Positions 36,078 to 45,530 of a stretch of DNA of 64,000 bases are shown here, piece after piece. The number at the start of each line of letters is the position of its first letter. Position 1 is the stretch's first letter. The notes under the pieces were generated by a model, which had not been told where the DNA came from, did not search any database, and saw only the letters and a program-made list of their open reading frames with translations. Source of the stretch: CAWVWD01 sp965662365 (GTDB taxonomy: Bacteria; Bacteroidota; Bacteroidia; Chitinophagales; Saprospiraceae); contig CBFIHR010000012.1 of NCBI GenBank assembly GCA_965662365.1, positions 8,542 to 72,541 on the forward strand, in the 5' to 3' direction. The position numbers and the translations under genes are program-made.

Positions 36078-37112
36078 ATGCCAATTAAAATAATAGTCAA
36101 GAATTTCTATTTTGTACTAAGCGTTTTATCCATCCTGACGGTTGTGGGTTGTAATGGTAACAACTATCCTGACGTTTCTGATATCGATGTCACGGTTAAT
36201 GTACAACGATTTGAACAAGAATTGTTTCAAATTGATACTAATAATTTAGCTCAAAGCCTGAATCAATTAAATGATAAATACGACTATTTCGCGGATTTAT
36301 ACTTTTCTGAAATCATGGGGTTCAAACGGTTACAGGATACAACAATGAGCTATGACACTATCATTTCAAAGTTTATCTCTCATCCTTACATCAAAGAGTT
36401 ATATGATACGTGTCAACTGGTCTATGGTGATTTCTCAGCAATAGAAAAAGATTTCGAAAAGGCTTTTCAGTTTCATAAATATTATTTTCCAAACCAACCG
36501 ACACCGACCGTGACTACTTTCATATCCGAATATGGAATCGGAGCAGCAACTATCGGAAAAGAGCAAATTATTGTCGGCTTAGACATGTTCTTAGGAGCAG
36601 ATTATCAACCTTATTATTATCCTGAGGTACAATTACCAAATTACATCACCCGAACGATGAATCGACAACATCTTGTGCCGAAAGCAATCGAGGCACTATC
36701 AAGAGAAATCGTAGGGCAAAACAATGGCTTACGCCTAATTGATAAAATGATTCACAATGGCAAAGTTCTCTACGTCTTAGATTTATTACAACCACATATT
36801 GAGGAGCATGTCAAGTTGGGAATTACGGCAAAACAGGCTGAATGGCTCACTGCAAATGAAGGAGAAATGTGGAAAACGGTATTTATCGAAAGATTATATG
36901 ATAAAAACATGAAAAAATTACAAGGATTAATTGAGGTCGGTCCGACATCGCCTGGCATGCCGCCAGAGTCACCTGGTAACTCCGGAAGCTGGGTCGGTTG
37001 GCAAATTATTAAACAATACATGAACAATAATCCTAATATCACCTTAGAACAAATGCTACAAGAGAATGATGCTCAAAAAATTCTAACGGCATCAAGATAT
37101 AAACCAAGATAA
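36078..37112 (+). CDS. gldB: Gliding motility lipoprotein GldB
   Basis: GldB is an envelope lipoprotein required for gliding in Flavobacterium-type bacteria. The lipobox TVVGCNGN ends at Cys25 after the hydrophobic FVLSVLSIL. The GldB body is recognisable: VNVQRFEQELFQIDTNN, DYFADLYFSEIMGF, TVTTFISEYGIGAATIGKEQIIVGLDMFLG near residue 155, and the end PGNSGSWVGWQIIKQYM near 310. The 344-residue length is normal. It converges on an RCC1-repeat protein with a probable type IX sorting tail, which fits a gliding organism. Confidence 0.9.
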   Translation: MPIKIIVKNFYFVLSVLSILTVVGCNGNNYPDVSDIDVTVNVQRFEQELFQIDTNNLAQSLNQLNDKYDYFADLYFSEIMGFKRLQDTTMSYDTIISKFISHPYIKELYDTCQLVYGDFSAIEKDFEKAFQFHKYYFPNQPTPTVTTFISEYGIGAATIGKEQIIVGLDMFLGADYQPYYYPEVQLPNYITRTMNRQHLVPKAIEALSREIVGQNNGLRLIDKMIHNGKVLYVLDLLQPHIEEHVKLGITAKQAEWLTANEGEMWKTVFIERLYDKNMKKLQGLIEVGPTSPGMPPESPGNSGSWVGWQIIKQYMNNNPNITLEQMLQENDAQKILTASRYKPR

Positions 37113-37113
37113 T

Positions 37114-37180
37114 TTTGAATGTTTGAATGTTTGAATGTTTGAGCGTTAATTTTTAACACTTAAACATTCAAATACTCAAA
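37114..37180. repeat. AT-rich inverted repeat built of an 8-bp tandem word
   Basis: Three tandem copies of GAATGTTT on the left arm fold back on ACACTTAAACATTCAAATACTCAAA on the right (arms of about 28 bases, imperfect). It lies between converging gldB and the RCC1 gene and can act as a two-way terminator. Related words occur before fabI (18486-18527). Confidence 0.6.
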
Positions 37181-37194
37181 TGCAGAACATCAAA

Positions 37195-39072
37195 TCACTT
37201 TGAAATTTTTGTTATTTTTTTTGAATCGATAATATTATGTAAATCTTCATCAATCAAAAACATGAAATAAGCTCCGTCTTTCAATTCGAAACCATCTGTA
37301 AAAGCAATTTCTTTATCCTCGAACATCTTCTTTTTTAAGATATTACCATCGATATCTTGGATTTGGTAAGCGATTTTCTTTTTCGTAGGATTTTTAATAA
37401 AAACCGTAAATTTTGAAGCAAAAAAACCTTCTGTTTGGTTCAATCGTCTATCCACTCGAATAATATTCGAATAAACATTGTTTTCATCACAATCAAGATG
37501 CCCTAAACGATAAAAATTAGATAAAAAATTAGTGTCACTATCTCGTATGATAAATTGAGTTTCGAAATCGGAGACTTGTAAAATTTCTAAATCCTCGTCT
37601 AATTCTTTCCAGCTGACACCATCAGTACTTTTTTCTGTAAAGTAATCCAAGTACAAGTCATCTTCTTCACTCAACTTCCACGATAAAGTGATTCTATTAT
37701 CTTTTCTCGACTTTAGTCGAATATCAAGTTTTTTCAATGCTCGTTCTGTCGGACATTGATTCGATAAAGTATCGTCACCTATTTTGATGATATAATACAT
37801 GGTATCGATAATGTAATCTTCAACAGAAAATTCATTATAATCACTGGCTTTTCTGTGTTTTAATCCGAACACTTCCAAGCTTCCAATTGAACGAAGCGTT
37901 TTTGTATTTTTGCTGACAGTACCAACGACTTCTTCTTTTAAACTATTCAAATTAAAAGCAATTGCAGGTTCATCATCTATCGTTTTTTTTCTTCCCAAAC
38001 GACCATTTCCATCATTTCCCCAAGTCCATACATTTCCTTTGCCGTCCATCGCCAGACTATGAATATCACCCGCCGAAAGTGACGTTATATTTTTTAATAC
38101 TTCTATTTGCTGAGGAACTTTAATTAGATTAGCCTTAGAAGCACCGCACTGTTTAAAACTATTGCTCCCCCAAGTCCAAACCGTTCCATCTGTTTTCAAA
38201 GCCATATTATGTAACGTTCCTGCCTTAATTGTCTTGATATCATTTAAAGGAATATAGACAGGCACACGACAATTTGCATTAGTATTATTACCAACCTGAC
38301 CGAAATCGTTCCAGCCCCAAGTGAACATTTTTCCATCTTTAGCTAAAGCAATATTGTGAAAAGCGCCAGCCGAAATTTGTTGAATATCTCTTAAGCCCTC
38401 AATTTTCTCAGGTCGAGTCGTACTCTCTGCTTTCCCAAGGCCCAATTGACCGAGGTGATTTGCTCCCCAAGACCAAACATCACCGTTTTCATCTAAAGCT
38501 AAAGTATGTTTTGCCCCAGCCGAAATCGCCACAATATGATAAAGATTCGGTACTTGCTGCACTTCCAACCGATTATCCTGATGCCCAAGCCCCAATTGAC
38601 CATTTTTATTCCACCCCCAAGTCCAAACCGTACCATCTGCCTTCAACGCTACGCTATGCCCTTTTCCAGTTGCAACCTGAATAATATCATCTAAACCGCT
38701 TATTTTTAATGGAAATGACTCATAATCAGAAGTAACACTGGCTAACTGACCGTAAGTATTTTGTCCCCACGCCCAAACCGTCTTATCCTTTTTGATAGCT
38801 AAAATATGCTTGGAAGAGGCTCCTTCTGAAATAGCCGCAAGTTCTGAAAGATTATCCACTAAAGTTGGTTCAATTAAATCCCTCTGATTCGCTTCAAAGT
38901 CTTGATCTTGTCCCCAAAACCATATTTTATTATTGTGTAGCAGTAGCGAATGCTGAAAAGCAGCAGTGATTTGTATTGGCTCTATCTCTTTTTCTTTATC
39001 AATATGAAGAAGGTGAAACGAACTCAACACTAAAGCACTAATCAAAAAAACAATTAGTTGTATTTTTCTCAT
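37195..39072 (-). CDS. Secreted RCC1-repeat protein with a probable type IX sorting tail
   Basis: A 625-residue surface or secreted protein. An N-terminal hydrophobic signal (IQLIVFLISALVLSS) is followed by about six or seven RCC1/ATS1 repeats between residues 45 and 365. Typical units are VWTWGWNKNGQLGLGHQDN, VWSWGANHLGQLGLGKAES and VWTWGSNSFKQCGASK, which would make a seven-bladed propeller. After a linker, a Fn3-like stretch (NRITLSWKLSEEDD) and a final region (IKNPTKKKIAYQIQDIDGN, then KDGAYFMFLIDEDLHNIIDS and KKITKIS) resemble the type A C-terminal sorting domain of type IX secretion. The ligand is unknown. Confidence 0.85.
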   Translation of the reverse strand: MRKIQLIVFLISALVLSSFHLLHIDKEKEIEPIQITAAFQHSLLLHNNKIWFWGQDQDFEANQRDLIEPTLVDNLSELAAISEGASSKHILAIKKDKTVWAWGQNTYGQLASVTSDYESFPLKISGLDDIIQVATGKGHSVALKADGTVWTWGWNKNGQLGLGHQDNRLEVQQVPNLYHIVAISAGAKHTLALDENGDVWSWGANHLGQLGLGKAESTTRPEKIEGLRDIQQISAGAFHNIALAKDGKMFTWGWNDFGQVGNNTNANCRVPVYIPLNDIKTIKAGTLHNMALKTDGTVWTWGSNSFKQCGASKANLIKVPQQIEVLKNITSLSAGDIHSLAMDGKGNVWTWGNDGNGRLGRKKTIDDEPAIAFNLNSLKEEVVGTVSKNTKTLRSIGSLEVFGLKHRKASDYNEFSVEDYIIDTMYYIIKIGDDTLSNQCPTERALKKLDIRLKSRKDNRITLSWKLSEEDDLYLDYFTEKSTDGVSWKELDEDLEILQVSDFETQFIIRDSDTNFLSNFYRLGHLDCDENNVYSNIIRVDRRLNQTEGFFASKFTVFIKNPTKKKIAYQIQDIDGNILKKKMFEDKEIAFTDGFELKDGAYFMFLIDEDLHNIIDSKKITKISK

Positions 39073-39559
39073 AGTTGGTTTGAATTTTTTATAATTTTCT
39101 CTTAATTGAGATAATGCTTTCGCAATTATTTTAAGACAAAAAAATCAGGTTTTGCAACAGATAGAAAATGACTCGCTATATATAAGCTGCATCACCACAA
39201 AAATACAATCATTATCTATAATTTAAGGACAAGTATATGATATTATGTTTTTCATACCTATTTCAATAGCATATCATTGATGTATATGATACAAAACAGA
39301 TTTTAACAGATTTTTTCAACCATTTTTAGCGTCATTTATACTATTTTTTGTGTAGCAATTATGACCTATCCACCTAAATGACCGTTCAAAAAACAGTTTG
39401 CCTTATTTGCTGTTCTTGGATAAAGTTATTTCTCAAAACTATTGCAAATAGTAAGTTATGTAAGAAAAAATTAGTCATAAGAACTCGGAAGTGTTGCCCA
39501 TTAATACTTGTAATCGAATTCAATTTTAATTAATCCTAAAATTTGATTTTGTTTTTCAG
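39073..39559. other. Long AT-rich gap before the purC promoter
   Basis: No gene is supported here. There is a cluster of ATATGATA/TATCAT words around 39235-39300 and a weak AACAG/CTGTT hairpin near 39394-39416. Regulatory function is possible but nothing is identifiable. Confidence 0.4.
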
Positions 39560-39588
39560 TTGTTAATAATTACGTTTTCCTATTTTTG
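39560..39588 (+). promoter_or_regulatory. Promoter of purC
   Basis: TTG (39560-39562) and TATTTTTG (39581-39588) are 18 bases apart, matching the Bacteroidota consensus. It gives a leader of about 105 bases. No purine riboswitch was recognised in the leader. Confidence 0.6.
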
Positions 39589-39700
39589 TGTTATAAAATG
39601 CTTTATTGGTATAAATTTAAAAATAGAACATTCATAACAAATTGATTAAAAACAACTTATAATAAGATTTAATCATTACAACATCAAAAAAACTCAAACT

Positions 39701-40684
39701 ATGTTTGATAATAAATTTTCTAATAATGACTTGGAACGCAAAAGCGTTGCTGCTACTAATTTTACCTTTCCACAACAAACAAAATTCTATCGTGGAAAAG
39801 TACGTGATGTTTACACCATTGCAGATAAGTTTTTAGTAATGATTGCGTCGGACAGAATCTCGGCTTTTGACCATATTTTACCACGTCCGATTCCATACAA
39901 GGGACAAGTGTTGAATCAAATAGCAACCACTTTTTTAAGTTGGACCAGCGATATTGTCCCAAATTGGTTGGCGACTGCACCAGACGAAAATGCTGCTATC
40001 GGCTTGATGTGTGAGCCATACAGAGTCGAAATGGTCATTCGTGGCTACTTAACTGGACACGCCTGGAGAGAATATCGTGCAGGTAAAAGAACCCTTTGTG
40101 GGGTCACGCTTCCTGAAGGTATGAAGGAGCATGATAAGTTCCCTGAACCTATCATCACGCCAGCAACAAAAGCAATGGAAGGACACGATGAGGATATTTC
40201 TCGTGAAGATATTATCGCTCAAGGTATTGTTAGCGAAAGTGACTACATTCAGTTAGAAAATTATACGCGTGCCTTATTTCAGAGAGGAACAGAAATCGCT
40301 GCTAAACAAGGTTTGATTTTGGTCGATACAAAATATGAATTTGGTAATAAAGACGGAAAAATCTACTTAATTGACGAAATTCATACACCAGATAGTTCTC
40401 GTTATTTTTATGCAGAAGGCTACGAAGAACGTCAGGCCAAAGGCGAACAACAAAAGCATTTATCTAAAGAATTTGTTCGTGAATGGCTAATTGAAAATGG
40501 TTTTCAAGGTTTAGATGGTCAAATTATGCCTGTCATGCCAGATGCTTTTGTCGAAATGGTTTCCGAGCGTTATATCGAATTATACGAACAGTTAATCGGC
40601 GAAAAATTCCAAAAAGGCGATACCACAAATGTTTTAGGTCGTATCGAATCTAATGTGCAAAAAGCATTGGTCGAGATGATTTAA
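39701..40684 (+). CDS. purC: Phosphoribosylaminoimidazole-succinocarboxamide synthase
   Basis: SAICAR synthase, the eighth step of de novo purine synthesis. It is the long form (327 residues). KFYRGKVRDVYTI near residue 30 gives the ATP-binding strand. SDRISAFDHILPRPIPYKG, the CAIR-binding MVIRGYLTGHAWREY, TPATKAMEGHDEDIS and VDTKYEFGNKDGKIYLIDEIHTPDSSRY are all diagnostic. It is monocistronic, with a dispersed hairpin element beginning at the base after its stop codon. Confidence 0.96.
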   Translation: MFDNKFSNNDLERKSVAATNFTFPQQTKFYRGKVRDVYTIADKFLVMIASDRISAFDHILPRPIPYKGQVLNQIATTFLSWTSDIVPNWLATAPDENAAIGLMCEPYRVEMVIRGYLTGHAWREYRAGKRTLCGVTLPEGMKEHDKFPEPIITPATKAMEGHDEDISREDIIAQGIVSESDYIQLENYTRALFQRGTEIAAKQGLILVDTKYEFGNKDGKIYLIDEIHTPDSSRYFYAEGYEERQAKGEQQKHLSKEFVREWLIENGFQGLDGQIMPVMPDAFVEMVSERYIELYEQLIGEKFQKGDTTNVLGRIESNVQKALVEMI

Positions 40685-40790
40685 TCCGTAGATGCAACCT
40701 ACGGTTATTCACATTGAACCTTTCCAAAGTTCTTGATAATCAAAGCGTTGGAAGCGTTTAATATGAATAACCGTAGGTTGTACCTCTGGA
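40685..40790. repeat. 106-bp inverted repeat filling the purC-peptidase junction
   Basis: The left arm 40685-40719 and right arm 40756-40790 are nearly perfect reverse complements (about 35 bases each, core CAACCTACGGTTATTCA / TGAATAACCGTAGGTTG). Inside, TTCCAA and TTGGAA pair again. It starts at the base after the purC stop and ends at the base before the peptidase stop. A half copy lies at 63559-63610. Confidence 0.8.
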
Positions 40791-42065
40791 CTAATCCAAA
40801 GCTGTCATATTTACTTCAACCTCCAGCCATTTTTCTAAAGTCGCCTTCAATTCTGCCTTTTGAGCGGCTGTCAAGTTTTTGATTCGAGCATTCCCGTGAT
40901 GTTTTCCTGCCATATTATAATACAAAGCATTCACATTTTTGGTCGGAATCACACGAGTTGCCGACCACGTATCATTTGCACCATTAATATAAATAAAATT
41001 GTTACCGTTCTTTTTTAACCATTTTGCCGTTGCTTTCGGAACATCATTATTGAATGAGATCTCACCAGCATTTTTTGGAGCAAATGAGGCGTGAGGCGCT
41101 TTGCCGATTGTCTGAATCAAATCACCAAAAGCTTTGGTTTCAAAGCCATAATAACCCATTTGAGCCGAAGCCTGATAATAATGTGGCCCGAACATCTTCA
41201 TAGAACGATCATCATAAAACGACAACCCCACAATATCCATCAAAGACTGAATATAAGTATCCAGTGTATCGCCTGTCGGTAAATCCTCGCAGTCGCTGCC
41301 CCATTGCCAAAACGAAAACGGATATTCCAAAACTGCATATTCGAAAGCCGCTTCGATGCCGCCCAAATATTCAAATTTATAACCAGAACCGATTGAAAAC
41401 CATTTTAATTTTCCTAACACTTCCTCACGGTTTTCCAGTAAAGTTTTTTGAACATGAAAAATCTTTTGACGACAATCATCAGTACCGATCGTATCTAAGA
41501 ATTTATAAATTCGTTTTTCTTCAAAATCCAAATTCAACGGAGCAACATAAGGAAAAGAGACATCAACATCTTCGGGATAAAAATACCGATAAAAAATCGT
41601 CGTTTGTCCACCTTTACTGATGCCTGTACTTACCCATTTTCCCGTATAAATTTGTTTGAATAATTGATTAATCGCATGTAAATCAGCCGTTGCTTGTTCC
41701 AGGTTTAAATATTGCCAATCTAAAGGAGAAGGCACCGATTTTCCACAATAACGATGCTCAATATTGATATAATTTGCATTCAAAATCGTAGCGACTTCGT
41801 TGCGGCTACGGTTGAGTTGATACCCTTGCGTATTCATCACATTCGGTGCATCAAATCCGACGTGCGTCAATTCCAGCCGTTGATAAAAAGTCCCTTTTTC
41901 AGGATTTTCATGGTCAATCGGTTGTTTCACAAAACATTCGTATTTATTATTTGACACTTTCGTAAATTTCAACCCTGCAAGGTCAAACAATGCGTCTTCA
42001 ATTGTTTGAGCAAAAGCGAAAGTTGTGACAAATATTAAAATAAATGATAAATAAATTCTTTGCAT
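40791..42065 (-). CDS. Secreted serine peptidase, family S37
   Basis: An alpha/beta-hydrolase-fold tripeptidyl aminopeptidase of the S37 (PS-10) type. A signal peptide (RIYLSFILIFVTTFAFAQ) directs it to the periplasm or outside. The sequence has NINIEHRYCGKSVPSPLDW (oxyanion region, about residue 100), then nucleophile Ser in VSTGISKGGQT (about residue 150), the acid in YINGANDTWSATR (about 363) and the His in YNMAGKHHGNARI (about 388). The 424-residue length fits the family. It may digest peptides for nutrition; no partner genes are nearby. Confidence 0.88.
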   Translation of the reverse strand: MQRIYLSFILIFVTTFAFAQTIEDALFDLAGLKFTKVSNNKYECFVKQPIDHENPEKGTFYQRLELTHVGFDAPNVMNTQGYQLNRSRNEVATILNANYINIEHRYCGKSVPSPLDWQYLNLEQATADLHAINQLFKQIYTGKWVSTGISKGGQTTIFYRYFYPEDVDVSFPYVAPLNLDFEEKRIYKFLDTIGTDDCRQKIFHVQKTLLENREEVLGKLKWFSIGSGYKFEYLGGIEAAFEYAVLEYPFSFWQWGSDCEDLPTGDTLDTYIQSLMDIVGLSFYDDRSMKMFGPHYYQASAQMGYYGFETKAFGDLIQTIGKAPHASFAPKNAGEISFNNDVPKATAKWLKKNGNNFIYINGANDTWSATRVIPTKNVNALYYNMAGKHHGNARIKNLTAAQKAELKATLEKWLEVEVNMTALD

Positions 42066-42093
42066 GATAATTCGATTTAGTTAGTCTATAAAT

Positions 42094-42126
42094 AGACCTG
42101 ACAGATTTTGAAAACCTGTCAGGTCT
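42094..42126. repeat. 33-bp palindromic dispersed repeat, copy 2
   Basis: AGACCTGACAG ... CTGTCAGGTCT around ATTTTGAAAAC. It lies between the co-directional comEC and S37 peptidase genes. Confidence 0.85.
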
Positions 42127-42182
42127 GAATGCACTCAAAGATAACAATTCAAATAAAAATCTGCGAACTCTACACGAAAACA

Positions 42183-44279
42183 TCAAAACGATAACACCAA
42201 CGCAAAATCATTGCGAACATCTTGAAAATCAATATTCAACGCTTCGCACTCCATTTTCCAATTTTTGATTTGCCAATATTTATTCGAGCCATCGAAAATC
42301 ACTTTTTTGAAGGTAAAATCCTGAGTTAAAGCTGTCATTTTTATACGTGGCGAATTTCTTAAAATTAAATAATCCACTTCTACCTTTTCGCTACTCGAAA
42401 TATTTTTGTGATCAATAATTAAAAATGTTTTATCATAAAATTGAATCAAATTATCAGATTTTAAAAGATTGTTTTGAGTGATATTTTTATTAATATTCAG
42501 CCTGTCAACTTGTTTTATATTTCGTTGATAATGATGACTTTGTGCTGCAAATTCATAGTTTTTTAGCGTTAAATTATCACTTTCCAAAGTCGTGACACTT
42601 TGACCATCAATAAAGTCAATCGCTGTCGCATTTGATAGGCTATAAACAATAACTTCTCTTTGATTTGACGATTGCCAATCGTTGTAAATACTAAAACCGG
42701 CTAACAACAAAATAAAACTTAATGAAAACAACAACCAACGAACCCGACGAGTTTGTAATAAAAGACCAAAACCTACTATTGCCATAAGCAATACATAAAA
42801 CGCCCAACTCGAAAACCACAAACCTTTAATCAATGAGAACGGCAAGGCATGAATCCAACCGATGAAAGTATTCATCAACCAAATTATCCACTCTAAAACT
42901 CGACCGATAAAATGCCCTAAAAATGGAATCCAACCAAGTGTAAAAAACAAAATGCCAATACTCAAAATCACGGCAGCCGCAGGAATCACAATCGCACTCG
43001 ACAACCAAAACCAGACGGGAAATTGATGAAAATAATACAGGGTAAACGGCAATGTTCCCAAAGTTGCCGCAATCGAAACGGTAGTGAGTTGCCAAAAATA
43101 ATTGACGATTTTATTTTTTGGCAATAGCCAAATTGCAATTTTCGGTTGAAAAAATACAATTCCGAAAACGGCTGCATACGATAATTGAAAGCCAACCGAA
43201 AATAAAAAATAAGGATTAAGTAATAGCAAGACCAAAGCCGAAGCGGCCAAAACATTATAAATATTTGATTTTTTATCCGTTTCTAAACCCAAAACTAACA
43301 ACGAAAACATCACGGTCGCTCGAATAACGGACGGCGAGAAACCAGTCAAAAGAGCATAAAACCAAAGCGGTAAAATCATTAAAACTAACTTCAGCCATTT
43401 TCGCCGCCAACGAAACTGCTTCAACAACCAACGTAAAATCATCGCAATAATCCCGACGTGCAACCCTGAAACAGCCAAAACATGAATCGCTCCTGTCTCC
43501 GAATAAGCCGCCTTGATATCTTCCGACAATTCGTCTTTAAAACCTAACAATAAAGCCATCGCAACCCCCTGCTCCGCTTCGCCTTTGACATATTTTTTTA
43601 TTTGCTCAATCCGATCTGTACGTATTTTATTAATAGCATAAAACAAACCACTTTTTTCGTTCTCTAATTTTTGCCAACTTCCTTGAGACAAATAAGTTTG
43701 ATGCGTTATTTTCTTGTATTTTAAAAATTGTTTGTAATCAAATTGATGTGGATTTTTGGGTGACTCCACTTCGTTAATAAAGGATTGAAAAAGGATTTTA
43801 TCGCCATAATTTAGATTTTTGGCGGCACTATCGGCTTCCACATAACACAACATTTTCCCCAAAACACTTTGTAAACTATCTTGATTTGTTCCTATATTTT
43901 GGATTAATAATTCTACCTTAGTCGTCTTTTTTGTCGTTGGAATATTGACTACTTCACCAACTACCCAATATTTTGATGCTGTAGCTTTTTGTGAAATAAA
44001 TTGTTGATAATGAGTATTATAAGTTATTGGATTATTCCAAAATATCAATTGCCAACCCAACAAAAATAAGACGAGATTTAGCCAAAAACCAACTATCCAT
44101 TGTTGATAATATTTGAATTTGATTTTAATAATCAAAAAGGAAATTATTAACAAAATGCTTAATAGCAAAATCGGAAAAGGTAAACTTTGCTCCACTTGAT
44201 TATTACACCAAATACCCATTATTAGCGGAATAACCAACCGAATAAAAGGAACGGCACGCCAGTTAATTTTAGGGGACAT
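42183..44279 (-). CDS. comEC: ComEC/Rec2 family competence protein
   Basis: Inner-membrane channel for single-stranded DNA uptake. The N-terminus has paired helices and the DUF4131-type OB region (VGEVVNIPTTKKTTKVELL, about residue 105). The competence domain follows with AVSGLHVGIIAMILRWLL near residue 270 and TGFSPSVIRATVMFSL near 305. A series of membrane helices runs to about residue 525. The 698 residues end in a soluble segment of about 170 residues without a metallo-beta-lactamase HxHxDH motif, so the C-terminal domain is of the short, non-catalytic kind. Transport activity is inferred from the family. Confidence 0.9.
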   Translation of the reverse strand: MSPKINWRAVPFIRLVIPLIMGIWCNNQVEQSLPFPILLLSILLIISFLIIKIKFKYYQQWIVGFWLNLVLFLLGWQLIFWNNPITYNTHYQQFISQKATASKYWVVGEVVNIPTTKKTTKVELLIQNIGTNQDSLQSVLGKMLCYVEADSAAKNLNYGDKILFQSFINEVESPKNPHQFDYKQFLKYKKITHQTYLSQGSWQKLENEKSGLFYAINKIRTDRIEQIKKYVKGEAEQGVAMALLLGFKDELSEDIKAAYSETGAIHVLAVSGLHVGIIAMILRWLLKQFRWRRKWLKLVLMILPLWFYALLTGFSPSVIRATVMFSLLVLGLETDKKSNIYNVLAASALVLLLLNPYFLFSVGFQLSYAAVFGIVFFQPKIAIWLLPKNKIVNYFWQLTTVSIAATLGTLPFTLYYFHQFPVWFWLSSAIVIPAAAVILSIGILFFTLGWIPFLGHFIGRVLEWIIWLMNTFIGWIHALPFSLIKGLWFSSWAFYVLLMAIVGFGLLLQTRRVRWLLFSLSFILLLAGFSIYNDWQSSNQREVIVYSLSNATAIDFIDGQSVTTLESDNLTLKNYEFAAQSHHYQRNIKQVDRLNINKNITQNNLLKSDNLIQFYDKTFLIIDHKNISSSEKVEVDYLILRNSPRIKMTALTQDFTFKKVIFDGSNKYWQIKNWKMECEALNIDFQDVRNDFALVLSF

Positions 44280-44353
44280 ATTGGAAAGATTGATACGTTT
44301 AGAAAATATACGTTAAAATAATAAATATCAATGAAATAAGATAAAGACGAATA

Positions 44354-44391
44354 AAAAAAGCGAATAAATCATATAGATTTACTCGCTTTTT
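44354..44391. terminator. Terminator between fmt and comEC
   Basis: AAAAGCGAATAAATC pairs with GATTTACTCGCTTTT (one G-T pair), with A/T runs on both sides. It lies after the fmt stop on the minus strand. Confidence 0.8.
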
Positions 44392-44425
44392 ATTAGAAAA
44401 ATTCTACTTTTTTTGTAAAAAAACG

Positions 44426-45343
44426 CTATTGCTCCTCGATCGTATAACCATTTAAAAATGATTGTACCTCCATTCGTTTTCGACCTTGTAATTGTATTTG
44501 TAGCAATTCAATAAAACCATCTTTTGTGGTAATTCTTAGGTATTTTTTATTATCTGTTACAAATTTCCCTGTCGGTAAATCATGTGCTTCCAACAAGCGT
44601 TTGGCTCTAAATATTTTTAGCTTTTTGCCGTCAAGCATCGTCCAAGCTGTTGGGTACGGACTCAATCCTCTGATAAAATCGTGTACTTTTTGAGTCGGTT
44701 GATTGAAATCAATTTGACAAGTTTCATGAAAAATTTTTGGAGCTTTCGAGACCAAACTTTCATCTTGCGGTTGAGGTGTATAATCTCCTTCTTCAATAGC
44801 TCGAACGGTTTTTAAAACCAGTTCCGCCCCTTTTAGCATCAATTCGTCATGCACTTCTCCGACCGTTGCATCTTCTCCGATTTCGACTTTCGTCGTAAAT
44901 AATAAGTCGCCTGTATCAATTTCATGCTTTAAAAAAAACGTCGTCGCTCCAGTTTCTTTTTCGCCATTGATAACGGCCCAATTCAACGGTGCTGCTCCAC
45001 GATATTTTGGCAATAAAGAACCGTGCAAATTGATTGTGCCTATCGGCGGCATATCCCAAACCGCAACCGGTAACATTCGGAAAGCCACCACAACTTGCAA
45101 ATCCGCATTCAACGCTTTTAACGCTGCTTGAAATTTTGGACTTTTTAGATTCTTAGGTTGCAACACATTCAAATCATTCGCCACAGCGTATTTTTTCACC
45201 GCAGATTCAATCAATTTCTTGCCGCCTCGTCCACCGTATTTATCTGTCGCCGTAACAACACCAACAACATCAAAACCATTTTTAACCAAGATATCTAAAG
45301 AAGGAACGGCAAAATCTGGCGTTCCCATGAATATTATTTTCAT
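44426..45343 (-). CDS. fmt: Methionyl-tRNA formyltransferase
   Basis: Formylates initiator Met-tRNA. The start KIIFMGTPDFAVPSLDILVKNG, then GVVTATDKYGGRGGKK, the catalytic NLHGSLLPKYRGAAPLNWAVING near residue 110 and HEIDTGDLL near 143 are diagnostic. The C-terminal OB-like domain is seen from about residue 210 (FIRGLSPYPTAWTMLDGKKLKIFRA). The 305-residue length is normal. def is not adjacent here. Confidence 0.96.
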   Translation of the reverse strand: MKIIFMGTPDFAVPSLDILVKNGFDVVGVVTATDKYGGRGGKKLIESAVKKYAVANDLNVLQPKNLKSPKFQAALKALNADLQVVVAFRMLPVAVWDMPPIGTINLHGSLLPKYRGAAPLNWAVINGEKETGATTFFLKHEIDTGDLLFTTKVEIGEDATVGEVHDELMLKGAELVLKTVRAIEEGDYTPQPQDESLVSKAPKIFHETCQIDFNQPTQKVHDFIRGLSPYPTAWTMLDGKKLKIFRAKRLLEAHDLPTGKFVTDNKKYLRITTKDGFIELLQIQLQGRKRMEVQSFLNGYTIEEQ

Positions 45344-45365
45344 ATATTTAGTGATTTTAAATACC

Positions 45366-45398
45366 GACCTTACGAAGATTCAAAACCCTCGTAAGGTT
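45366..45398. repeat. Diverged 33-bp-type palindrome with a different stem
   Basis: ACCTTACGA and TCGTAAGGT arms enclose AGATTCAAAACCC. The centre resembles the AGATTTTCAAAACC core of the 33-bp repeats, but the stem word is different in both arms (CTTACGA/TCGTAAG). It lies in the fmt 5' region. Confidence 0.6.
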
Positions 45399-45530
45399 TA
45401 AATTCTACATCATTCTACAAAGAAAAGTATATTTTTTAATAAAAAATTCCATTTAGGTCAGATTGTCAACGCTTCATACTTCACACCTCTAACTTCATAC
45501 TTCTTTATTTCCGTTTATAAATAACATCTA

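Noticed and set aside
41264..41620. 118-codon plus-strand frame inside the S37 peptidase gene
   Set aside because: Shadow frame; its sequence is low-complexity basic and lacks family features.
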